From NCBI GenBank assembly GCA_023229065.1, contig JALNZZ010000124.1, positions 1 through 6,133 on the forward strand: 6,133 nucleotides of DNA, in the 5' to 3' direction. Positions 1 through 4,726 of this stretch are shown here, one piece after another. Origin of the DNA: Porticoccaceae bacterium. Its GTDB lineage: Bacteria > Pseudomonadota > Gammaproteobacteria > Pseudomonadales > Porticoccaceae. The notes under the pieces are model-generated. The model was not told the origin of the DNA, searched no databases, and saw only the letters and a list, made by a program, of their open reading frames with translations. The translations under genes and the position numbers were made by a program. Numbering within the stretch: position 1 is the first letter of the stretch; every line of letters begins with the position of its first letter.

Positions 1-356
1 ACTTCGGCAGAAATCTGCGGCGGCGCACGGCGCTCGCCCTTGACGCTCACCCAGGCATCACCGTTGTCGGCCTCGACGATCTCATAGGGCACCATCTTGA
101 TGTCCTTCTGCACCACGTCGTCGCTGAAACGGCGACCGATCAGCCGCTTGACAGCATGGAGCGTGTTTTTCGGGTTAGTGACCGACTGTCGCTTGGCAGA
201 CTGGCCCACCAGCACCTCACCTTCGTCGGTATAAGCGACGATGGAGGGGGTGGTGCGAGTGCCCTCGGCGTTCTCAATCACGCGAGGTTTGTCACCTTCG
301 AGCACCGCCACACATGAGTTGGTGGTACCCAGGTCAATACCAATAATCTTTCCCAT
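1..356 (-). CDS. dnaK: Molecular chaperone DnaK (Hsp70), N-terminal part, cut by the window edge
   Basis: The first 118 codons of DnaK are present and the gene continues past the left edge. DnaK is the cytoplasmic ATP-driven Hsp70 chaperone that binds exposed hydrophobic peptides together with DnaJ and GrpE. The protein begins MGKIIGIDLGTTNSC, the phosphate-1 motif of the Hsp70/actin nucleotide-binding fold (residues 1-15). Conserved blocks NAEGTRTTPS (29-38) and AVKRLIGRRF (68-77) follow. Lys70 falls exactly where the catalytic lysine of E. coli DnaK lies, and PPQISAE sits at the truncation. The ATG at 356 matches the universal DnaK start and has GGAG 8 bases upstream. Nothing in the visible part is damaged. 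It lies 87 bases downstream of grpE on the same strand, and a sigma-32-like promoter in that gap may add expression beyond read-through from grpE. dnaJ would be expected further left. Identity is certain; only the missing C-terminal part cannot be judged. Confidence 0.98.
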   Translation of the reverse strand, partial: MGKIIGIDLGTTNSCVAVLEGDKPRVIENAEGTRTTPSIVAYTDEGEVLVGQSAKRQSVTNPKNTLHAVKRLIGRRFSDDVVQKDIKMVPYEIVEADNGDAWVSVKGERRAPPQISAE

Positions 357-395
357 TCCGGTTTCTCCACAAGGGTTTTGGGGTTGCTTGCAGGA

Positions 396-423
396 TATAT
401 GGTTGCGCCAAGTGGTTTTTCAA
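396..423 (-). promoter_or_regulatory. Candidate sigma-32 (heat-shock) promoter for dnaK in the grpE-dnaK gap
   Basis: On the minus strand, TTGAAA (423-418) is followed after 13 bases by AACCATATA (404-396). The sigma-32 consensus is CTTGAAA, a spacer of 11-16 bases, then CCCCATnTA. The -35 part matches fully from TTGAAA on, and the -10 part matches except at its first two C's. The spacer length equals that of the promoter upstream of grpE. A start near 388 would leave a leader of about 30 bases before the dnaK ATG. GGTT-GAAA-AACC could also fold as a 4-bp tetraloop hairpin over the -35 element. A weak sigma-70 reading (TTGAAA with TATATC at 18 bases) is the alternative. Confidence 0.45.
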
Positions 424-443
424 CCCCACCCGGCGGGTTCTTG

Positions 444-1013
444 TCAGTTATTGCCGTTGCCGCTGGCCACTACCACCATGGCAGGACGTACCAAGCGGTC
501 GTTGAGCAGATAGCCTTTCTGGAACACCTCGATAATAGTGTTCGGCGCAGCGTCCGGGTTAGGCACCATGGCCATCGCCTCGTGGCGCTCCGGGTTGAAG
601 GGCTCGCCAGCCGGATCGACTACCTCCACATTGAAGCGACGCAGCACATCCAGCAGGCTCTTGAGGGTCAGTTCGACTCCCTCAATCACGCCCTTGTTTG
701 CTTCGCTGTCGCCCTTGGCAGATGCCAGGGCTCTTTCCAGGTTGTCCACTACCGGCAATAACTCGGCGACAAATTTTTCAAGGGCAAACTTATGGGCGTT
801 CTCCACATCGCGCTCGGCGCGACGGCGCAAGTTCTGCATATCGGCATGCGCTAGCAACAGCTTTTCGTTAAGAGCGGCAACTTCCTCGTTGACAGCAGTT
901 TCAGCGGTACCGGCCTCGTTACCGGCAGCGGCTTCGTCCGTCTCTGTGCCAGGCACTGCCTGCTCGGTGCCGGGCTCCTGGTCATGGTCGTGGGGATGTT
1001 GATCTGTGGACAC
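444..1013 (-). CDS. grpE: GrpE, nucleotide exchange factor for DnaK
   Basis: GrpE releases ADP from DnaK in the cytoplasm and so drives the chaperone cycle. The protein (189 residues from the start chosen) has an acidic, Glu/Asp/His-rich, probably disordered N-terminus (about 1-40). A long helix follows, with heptad-like spacing and the conserved LRRRAERDVENAHKFA stretch (62-77) and LLPVVDNLERAL (85-96), which forms the dimer. The C-terminal beta domain holds the family signature: FNPERHEAM (139-147), then GYLLNDRLVRPAMVVVA (167-183). The length is close to the roughly 197 residues of E. coli GrpE. Start choice: GTG at 1013 is preferred because AGGAG (1025-1021) stands 7 bases before it. The ATG at 1019 is only 1 base from that AGGAG and would add two residues; the TTG at 1037 has no ribosome site. 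The gene is first in a heat-shock unit with dnaK and divergent from recN. Identity is certain, the start less so. Confidence 0.96.
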   Translation of the reverse strand: MSTDQHPHDHDQEPGTEQAVPGTETDEAAAGNEAGTAETAVNEEVAALNEKLLLAHADMQNLRRRAERDVENAHKFALEKFVAELLPVVDNLERALASAKGDSEANKGVIEGVELTLKSLLDVLRRFNVEVVDPAGEPFNPERHEAMAMVPNPDAAPNTIIEVFQKGYLLNDRLVRPAMVVVASGNGNN

Positions 1014-1020
1014 GGGCATA

Positions 1021-1025
1021 CTCCT
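1021..1025 (-). promoter_or_regulatory. Ribosome binding site that decides the grpE start
   Basis: AGGAG on the minus strand is followed by TATGCCC and then GTG. Measured to the GTG at 1013 the spacer is 7 bases, which is optimal. Measured to the ATG at 1019 it is 1 base, too close for normal initiation. The site therefore argues for a GTG start although an ATG lies two codons upstream. Confidence 0.6.
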
Positions 1026-1077
1026 GGTGGTTGGCAATCGGGGCCGGACAGCGGGCCACTGTTATCGATACCCACTC

Positions 1078-1106
1078 AATATTGGGCCGTGACAATATTA
1101 TTCAAG
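1078..1106 (-). promoter_or_regulatory. Sigma-32 (heat-shock) promoter of grpE(-dnaK)
   Basis: On the minus strand, CTTGAAT (1106-1100) is followed by a 13-base spacer and CCCAATATT (1086-1078). Against the sigma-32 consensus CTTGAAA and CCCCATnTA, six of seven -35 bases match, and the -10 element keeps CCC, AT and the following T. Transcription would begin near 1070 and leave a leader of about 57 bases before the grpE GTG. The position directly ahead of a heat-shock gene supports the assignment. No equally good sigma-70 promoter was seen on this strand between here and grpE. Confidence 0.65.
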
Positions 1107-1144
1107 GGATCACAGATTGAGATTGGAAACGAAGTTAAGGAAGC

Positions 1145-1157
1145 CTGCACTGTGCAG
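1145..1157. repeat. 13-base palindrome between grpE and recN, possible operator
   Basis: CTGCAC (1145-1150) and GTGCAG (1152-1157) are perfect inverted arms around one central T. It lies in the divergent gap, about 30 bases upstream of the recN -35 candidate and about 40 bases upstream of the grpE sigma-32 element. Size and symmetry fit a small dimeric repressor site. It does not match the gammaproteobacterial LexA box (CTGT-N8-ACAG), and I recognise no regulator for it. It could be chance. Confidence 0.3.
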
Positions 1158-1188
1158 CTCTCGTCTACGGCCAGCACTATCGCTCCCG

Positions 1189-1218
1189 ATGACAGTCACC
1201 GCTCTAATCCGGTATAAA
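1189..1218 (+). promoter_or_regulatory. Candidate sigma-70 promoter for recN
   Basis: ATGACA (1189-1194; five of six to TTGACA) lies 18 bases upstream of TATAAA (1213-1218; five of six to TATAAT). A start near 1225 gives a leader of about 30 bases before the recN GTG. No LexA box of the form CTGT-N8-ACAG overlaps this promoter or occurs elsewhere in the gap. Confidence 0.5.
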
Positions 1219-1254
1219 GGGCGACACCAAAGTCTCATCAGGACACTTGCCGCC

Positions 1255-2943
1255 GTGCTGACCTCGCTGACTATCAAGAATTTCACTCTGGTGGACCAAC
1301 TGGATATCGAGTTTGCCTCCGGTATGACGGCCATTACCGGCGAGACCGGAGCCGGCAAATCACTGGTCCTGGGCGCCCTCGCAATGGCTCTCGGCGATCG
1401 TGGAGACACTGACCGTATTCGCGCCGGCAGCGACCGTGCCGACGTTACCGCTGCCTTCAGCATTGCCGGCAATCCCCTCGCCAGCCAGTGGCTAGCCGAC
1501 CAGGATCTCATCGACGGAGACGAGTGCCTGCTGCGTCGCACTCTGTCGGCTGAAGGGCGCTCGCGGGGCTTTATCAACGGCCAGCCCGCTACCATGCAGC
1601 AACTACAGCAGCTGGGCGAACTGATGATCGATATCCATAGCCAGCACGAACATCAGTCTCTACTCAAGCGCGACACCCATCGCCAGCTGCTGGATGTCTT
1701 TGCCGGCGCTGGCGAGCTGGCCACCAGAGTGAGCGCCCTGCACCAGGACTGGCGCCGCGTCTGCCAACGCCTCGAAGAACGTGAAAGCCGCCTTGAAGAG
1801 CTGGAAGCACGGCGGGTGCTGCTACAGTTCCAGCTGGAAGAGCTGGACGCTCTGGCCCTTGAAGACGGCGAACTGGAAGCACTAGAAAAAGAGCAGTCCC
1901 TGCTGGCCAACGCTGAGCAGATTCTGCGCGACAGTAGCGCTGCTCTGGCGCTCTGTGCAGAAAGCGACCAGGGCGACATCCTCAGTTTGCTCACCCAGGC
2001 CCTTCACCTACTGCAGGCCATGCCCGACAAGACTCCCCCGCTCGCAGAAGCTGAAGCCCTGCTGGACAGTGCCCGCATCCAGGTCGACGAGGCAGCCCGC
2101 GAATTACAGCATCACCTCAACGGCTTTGATCTCAATCCCGAGCGCCAGCAAGAAGTAGAAGAGCGCCTGAGCCTCACCTACCAGCTCGCCCGCAAACACC
2201 GGGTACACCCCTCTGAAATCAGCGAACTGCATCGCCAACTCAGTGCCGAAATGGCGGAGCTCAGCGATGGCAGCGGTGGCCTCGACAGCCTCCGCCGGCA
2301 GGCCGACGACCTCCAGCAGCAGCTCAGCGAAGCCGCTCAGCAGCTCAGCGCAAAGCGCCGGAGCGCCGCTGAACACTTTGCCGCTGCGGTCAACGAACAA
2401 CTGGCCAGTCTCGCCATGGCCAGCGCCAGTCTGGTGGTCGACCTGACCCCGCTCAATGAGTGCAGTCCCCATGGAATGGAAGCCGTTGAGTTCCTGCTCA
2501 GCACTAACACAGGCCAATCCCATCGCTCACTGATCCGCATCGCCTCTGGCGGTGAACTGTCCCGTATCAGCCTCGCCATTCAGGTAGTCGCGGCACGGCA
2601 CACCCAAATTCCCACCCTGGTCTTCGATGAGGTGGATGTCGGTATCGGTGGCGCTGTGGCAGAAGTCGTGGGCAAACTGTTGCGAGAGCTGGGAAGCAAG
2701 GGCCAGGTCATCTGCGTCACCCACCTACCCCAAGTGGCGAGCTGCGCTCACCACCACTTCCTGGCCAGCAAGGTCGACAACGGCGAACAGGCGGCAAGCC
2801 ACCTGGTCTCTCTCACTAGCGACGAGCGAGTCGGAGAAATCGCCCGCATGCTGGGGGGCGCTACTATTACCGCCCAAACCCTATCTCATGCGCGGGAAAT
2901 GCTGACCCTGTCCGGCCAACATCCTCGCCGCAAACGAAAATAA
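1255..2943 (+). CDS. recN: DNA repair protein RecN (SMC-like ATPase)
   Basis: RecN is a cohesin-like ATPase of the SMC/ABC class that acts on the nucleoid at double-strand breaks and supports RecA-dependent repair. The product is 562 residues against 553 in E. coli. The N-terminal half-ATPase has Walker A GETGAGKS (29-36) and the family block IHSQHEHQSLL. A long central antiparallel coiled coil rich in Glu, Leu and Gln spans roughly residues 160-390. The C-terminal half-ATPase has the ABC signature SGGELSR (431-437), Walker B LVFDEVDVG with Asp458 and Glu459, and the switch His490 in VTHLPQVAS. All catalytic motifs are intact. The GTG at 1255 (V-L-T-S-L) lines up with the E. coli start MLAQL; AGGA lies 11 bases upstream, a slightly long spacing. 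Longer in-frame starts at 1189 (ATG) and 1117 (TTG) would overlap the promoter and add residues not seen in the family. It is divergent from grpE and converges on fur. Confidence 0.97.
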   Translation: MLTSLTIKNFTLVDQLDIEFASGMTAITGETGAGKSLVLGALAMALGDRGDTDRIRAGSDRADVTAAFSIAGNPLASQWLADQDLIDGDECLLRRTLSAEGRSRGFINGQPATMQQLQQLGELMIDIHSQHEHQSLLKRDTHRQLLDVFAGAGELATRVSALHQDWRRVCQRLEERESRLEELEARRVLLQFQLEELDALALEDGELEALEKEQSLLANAEQILRDSSAALALCAESDQGDILSLLTQALHLLQAMPDKTPPLAEAEALLDSARIQVDEAARELQHHLNGFDLNPERQQEVEERLSLTYQLARKHRVHPSEISELHRQLSAEMAELSDGSGGLDSLRRQADDLQQQLSEAAQQLSAKRRSAAEHFAAAVNEQLASLAMASASLVVDLTPLNECSPHGMEAVEFLLSTNTGQSHRSLIRIASGGELSRISLAIQVVAARHTQIPTLVFDEVDVGIGGAVAEVVGKLLRELGSKGQVICVTHLPQVASCAHHHFLASKVDNGEQAASHLVSLTSDERVGEIARMLGGATITAQTLSHAREMLTLSGQHPRRKRK

Positions 2944-3015
2944 GGGAAGCACCAACGACCGAGATCAAGTGGAGCATTAAAAAACGTAGATGTAGATGAA
3001 GTGTCGCGAGAGTGG

Positions 3016-3049
3016 GCCCCGCTTACACAGTCAGTCAGCCTTGCGGGGC
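3016..3049. terminator. GC-rich hairpin at the recN/fur convergence, possible bidirectional terminator
   Basis: GCCCCGC (3016-3022) and GCGGGGC (3043-3049) are perfect 7-base arms around a 20-base loop that contains the fur stop codon. On the plus strand the stem is followed by only three T's before an A. The symmetrical placement between converging genes fits a shared terminator, but the long loop and short T run make it weak. The right arm lies in the last codons of fur. The other 3' bases of recN (2944-3015) hold no better candidate. Confidence 0.4.
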
Positions 3050-3447
3050 TTTACGTAGAGCACCAGACTATGCCCCACGATCTCATACCCTCTCTGGGCA
3101 GCCATTTCTTGTTGTAGAGCCTCGATTTCTTCACTGTGGAACTCAATTACCTCGCCACTCTCGGTGCACACCATGTGATCGTGATGGTCACCGCTATCGA
3201 TCTCGTAGATCGCTGGGCCGTTGTCAAAATTGTGGCGCATTACCAGCCCTGCCGACTCAAACTGAGTGAGCACCCGGTATACCGTGGCGATACCTACATC
3301 CTCTCCAGCATCCAACAGGGTGCGGTAGATATCCTCAGCAGTGAGGTGACGCTGCTCAGAGTTTTCGAGGATTTGCAGGATTTTTACCCTTGGGAGTGTG
3401 ACCTTGAGACCCGCCTTGCGCAGCTCTTGATTTTCACTAGCCATCAT
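3031..3447 (-). CDS. fur: Ferric uptake regulator Fur
   Basis: Fur is the dimeric cytoplasmic Fe(II)-dependent repressor of iron uptake genes. The product is 138 residues, close to the 134 of Pseudomonas Fur and closely similar to it (RKAGLKVTLPRVKILQ at 10-25). The N-terminal winged helix contains the recognition segment GIATVYRVLTQFESAGLV (52-69). The C-terminal domain has HHDHMVC (88-94). By alignment from memory to P. aeruginosa Fur, both metal sites are kept: His88, Asp90, Glu109, His126 and His34, Glu82, His91, Glu102. Cys94 is the only cysteine, so the CxxC structural zinc site of E. coli Fur is absent, as in Pseudomonas. The start is ATG at 3447 with a purine-rich AAGGGGGG just upstream; ATG at 3444 is equally placed. 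A longer in-frame start at 3525 would overlap bamE and is not expected. It is divergent from bamE and convergent with recN. Confidence 0.97.
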   Translation of the reverse strand: MMASENQELRKAGLKVTLPRVKILQILENSEQRHLTAEDIYRTLLDAGEDVGIATVYRVLTQFESAGLVMRHNFDNGPAIYEIDSGDHHDHMVCTESGEVIEFHSEEIEALQQEMAAQRGYEIVGHSLVLYVKPRKAD

Positions 3448-3473
3448 TAACCCCCCTTCTCTATGATCCGGCG

Positions 3474-3490
3474 AGGGGGTATTATCCCCT
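3474..3490. promoter_or_regulatory. Overlapping divergent -10 elements of fur and bamE inside an inverted repeat
   Basis: The 68-base gap holds TATTAT on the plus strand (3480-3485, five of six to TATAAT) for bamE and GATAAT on the minus strand (3486-3481, five of six) for fur. They overlap by five bases. Both sit between AGGGG (3474-3478) and CCCCT (3486-3490), inverted arms around a 7-base centre. The -35 hexamers are poor on both sides (TTCTCT at 3457-3462 for bamE, TTCCAG for fur). GATAAT is also one unit of the Fur-box repeat, but the further units are missing, so autoregulation is only a possibility. Confidence 0.35.
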
Positions 3491-3515
3491 TTCGCGACCG
3501 ATACTGGAACCCCGC

Positions 3516-3869
3516 ATGCTTTCACGACTGACAGCCACTCTGCTGCTCGCTATGACCTTTGCCACAGGGTGCGGCTATTTTCAATTTCCCGGCATTCACC
3601 GTGTGGAAGTCCAGCAGGGCAATATCATCACCCAGGACATGGTGGACCAGCTGCGTCCAGGCATGACCAAATCTCAGGTGCGCTACATCATGGGCACCCC
3701 CCTGCTGGCCGACAGCTTTCACCAAAACCGCTGGGACTACTATTACAGCATTAAAAAAGCAGATGGCAAAGAAACTCAGGAACAGGTTACGCTGCTGTTC
3801 AGCGACGACCGTCTGACCACCATTCGAGGCGATCGCGCTCCTGGGGTTAGCCCACCGGACGAGACCTGA
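3516..3869 (+). CDS. bamE: BamE (SmpA/OmlA) lipoprotein of the outer-membrane assembly complex
   Basis: BamE is a small lipoprotein on the inner face of the outer membrane that stabilises the BamABCDE machine folding beta-barrel proteins. The 117-residue product opens with a lipoprotein signal peptide: Arg4, a hydrophobic stretch (5-16) and a lipobox ATGC with Cys19 as the lipidated residue. Ala at -3 is a less common lipobox choice. The mature part holds the family core: QGN at 34-36, ITQDMVDQLRPGMT (38-51), QVRYIMGTPLLAD (54-66) and NRWDYYYS (71-78). This corresponds to GMT..QV...LGTPL and N.W.Y of E. coli BamE. The C-terminus is a short Pro-rich tail. The ATG at 3516 has a weak GGA site 7 bases upstream. 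It is divergent from fur, as in Pseudomonas, and converges on rnfH across 30 bases. Confidence 0.96.
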   Translation: MLSRLTATLLLAMTFATGCGYFQFPGIHRVEVQQGNIITQDMVDQLRPGMTKSQVRYIMGTPLLADSFHQNRWDYYYSIKKADGKETQEQVTLLFSDDRLTTIRGDRAPGVSPPDET

Positions 3870-3886
3870 GCCAGGTACCCAGGCTC
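3868..3886. repeat. Short inverted repeat between bamE and rnfH
   Basis: GAGCC (3868-3872) and GGCTC (3882-3886) flank AGGTACCCA. The left arm overlaps the bamE stop codon. A T run is missing on both strands, so it is a poor intrinsic terminator, though it is the only hairpin in the 30-base convergent gap. Confidence 0.25.
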
Positions 3887-3899
3887 CTTCCGGCCACCT

Positions 3900-4229
3900 T
3901 TACTGAGCCCGCTTCTCCCGGGCTTTCTCGGCCCGCTGCTTGCGAACCTCCTTGGGGTCAGCCAATAGGGGTCGGTAGATCTCCACGCGATCTCCAGCCT
4001 GCAAGACATACTCTTCAGCACTGGGGAGCCCCTTGGTACCCAGTGCTTGACCAAACACGCCCAAAGGCGCACTGCCCACCGCCACCTCAGGAAACTCACC
4101 AGCGATGCGCGACAGCTCTACCGCCTGTCGCGCCGTGGTGCCCTGCACCACTGTCAGTGCCACAATCTTTTGCTTGTCCGGGAGCGCGCAGGCGACTTCC
4201 ACCGTAATTGTTTCCGTGCTTTCAGTCAT
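3900..4229 (-). CDS. rnfH: RnfH family ubiquitin-fold protein
   Basis: This is a 109-residue member of the RnfH/UPF0125 family of small beta-grasp proteins. The family's biochemical role is not settled; in several bacteria the gene lies beside ratA. Recognition rests on the N-terminal strand ITVEVACALPDKQ (8-20), the central LGVFGQALG, and the C-terminal signature GDRVEIYRPLLADPKEVRK (79-97). A basic Arg/Lys/Glu-rich tail follows (98-109). The ATG at 4229 is preferred, with GAG about 8 bases upstream. A GTG at 4238 would add three residues and has no ribosome site. It lies 56 bases downstream of ratA on the same strand and is probably the last gene of the transporter-ratA-rnfH operon. Despite the name, no rnf genes are in view. 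Identity is firm, function is not. Confidence 0.93.
   Translation of the reverse strand: MTESTETITVEVACALPDKQKIVALTVVQGTTARQAVELSRIAGEFPEVAVGSAPLGVFGQALGTKGLPSAEEYVLQAGDRVEIYRPLLADPKEVRKQRAEKAREKRAQ
3906..3928 (+). terminator. Candidate terminator for bamE, embedded in the 3' end of rnfH
   Basis: AGCCCG (3906-3911) and CGGGCT (3919-3924) form a 6-bp GC-rich stem with a 7-base loop, followed by TTCT. It lies 37 bases past the bamE stop, on the strand opposite rnfH codons for its basic tail. The stem is good but the T tract is short and interrupted. Confidence 0.4.
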
Positions 4230-4285
4230 ACCGTGCACTCAATCAGACTACTGTTCACAATCGCCATTAGTATTCGCAGCCACCA

Positions 4286-4726
4286 CTAGGCAGCGCCGTA
4301 GAGGGCCGCTGCTCGCGCCGTAAGCGCGGCCACCAGATTATTCGCCACGGCGCTAAAAAGACGGCTGGCAGCTACACTAAGCAGGCCGCTGTTGATTTCA
4401 AACTCTAGCCGCAGACTGACCTTGCAGGCAGTCGGTGAGAGGGCCTTGAACTCCCACTCTCCCCACAAGCGCCGGAAGGGGCCACTGTGTAACTCCATGA
4501 GGATGGCTGAAAATGGCTTGAGCGTATTTCGGGTAGTGAAACTATAGCTCAATCCCGCCTTGCGCAGGTCGAGACGCGCCACCATGTAGTCCTCGCCTCG
4601 CTCGAGAACCTCCGCCCCCTGACAGTCCGCCATATAGGCAGGGTAAGCCTCCACATCGTTGACCAAATTGTACATCTGCTCAGCAGAATGCAACACCAAG
4701 GCACTGCGCTGGATAGTTGTGGTCAT
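4286..4726 (-). CDS. ratA: RatA, START/Coq10-type lipid-binding-fold protein
   Basis: The 146-residue product matches E. coli RatA (145 residues) along its whole length: the N-terminal block SALVLHSAEQMYNLVNDVEAYP (8-29), AGLSYSFTTRN, SGPFRRLWGEWEF, and a C-terminal helix with LVAALTARAAALYG. The fold is the polyketide cyclase/START domain shared with mitochondrial Coq10, which binds ubiquinone-like lipids. E. coli RatA has been reported to inhibit 70S ribosome association, while a Coq10-like role in respiration is the other family view; the sequence cannot decide between them. Its ATG at 4726 overlaps the TGA of the transporter as ATGA, and no clear Shine-Dalgarno precedes it, which suggests translational coupling. 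A longer frame back to 4870 exists but lies wholly inside the transporter and lacks family similarity, so it is rejected as the start. rnfH follows 56 bases downstream. Confidence 0.96.
   Translation of the reverse strand: MTTTIQRSALVLHSAEQMYNLVNDVEAYPAYMADCQGAEVLERGEDYMVARLDLRKAGLSYSFTTRNTLKPFSAILMELHSGPFRRLWGEWEFKALSPTACKVSLRLEFEINSGLLSVAASRLFSAVANNLVAALTARAAALYGAA
4723..4726 (-). promoter_or_regulatory. ATGA stop-start overlap coupling the transporter to ratA
   Basis: On the minus strand the ratA ATG (4726-4724) and the transporter TGA (4725-4723) share two bases. Terminating ribosomes can re-initiate at such overlaps. The upstream bases lack a purine-rich ribosome site, which makes coupling the likelier route to RatA. 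Confidence 0.7.

Noticed and set aside
428..438. ACCCGGCGGGT palindrome just after the grpE stop as a terminator
   Set aside because: The stem is at most 4-5 bp with a loop of 1-3 bases and has no T run; termination here would also cut dnaK from grpE transcripts.
241..1002. Plus-strand open frames at 241-513, 378-761 and 538-1002
   Set aside because: They lie antisense to dnaK and grpE, whose proteins are unmistakable, and they have Ser/Arg-rich composition without family motifs.
1058..1073. CTGTTATCGATACCCA as a LexA box
   Set aside because: Only the left CTGT half fits; the right half reads CCCA instead of ACAG, and it lies far from the recN promoter.
1117..1254. N-terminal extension of recN from TTG 1117 or ATG 1189
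   Set aside because: The extra residues have no counterpart in RecN, would overlap the -35/-10 candidates, and the GTG at 1255 aligns with the E. coli start.
1110..2724. Minus-strand open frames opposite recN (1110-1595, 1653-1994, 1664-1882, 2104-2523, 2337-2579, 2527-2724)
   Set aside because: All mirror the recN coding sequence and have low-complexity Ser/Arg/Ala composition typical of antisense frames in GC-rich genes.
2986..2999. GTAGAT repeated twice downstream of recN
   Set aside because: Two copies of a six-base unit in a short gap are too little to distinguish from chance.
3136..3450. Plus-strand 104-codon frame across fur
   Set aside because: It is antisense to a fully conserved Fur and shows no recognisable domain.
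3448..3525. N-terminal extension of Fur from 3525
   Set aside because: It would span the fur-bamE gap and the bamE start; Fur proteins begin close to the RKAGLK block, and a strong ribosome site precedes ATG 3447.
3776..4099. Minus-strand frame 3776-4099 and plus-strand frames 4047-4289 and 4105-4323
   Set aside because: They overlap bamE, rnfH and ratA in other frames and carry no motif.
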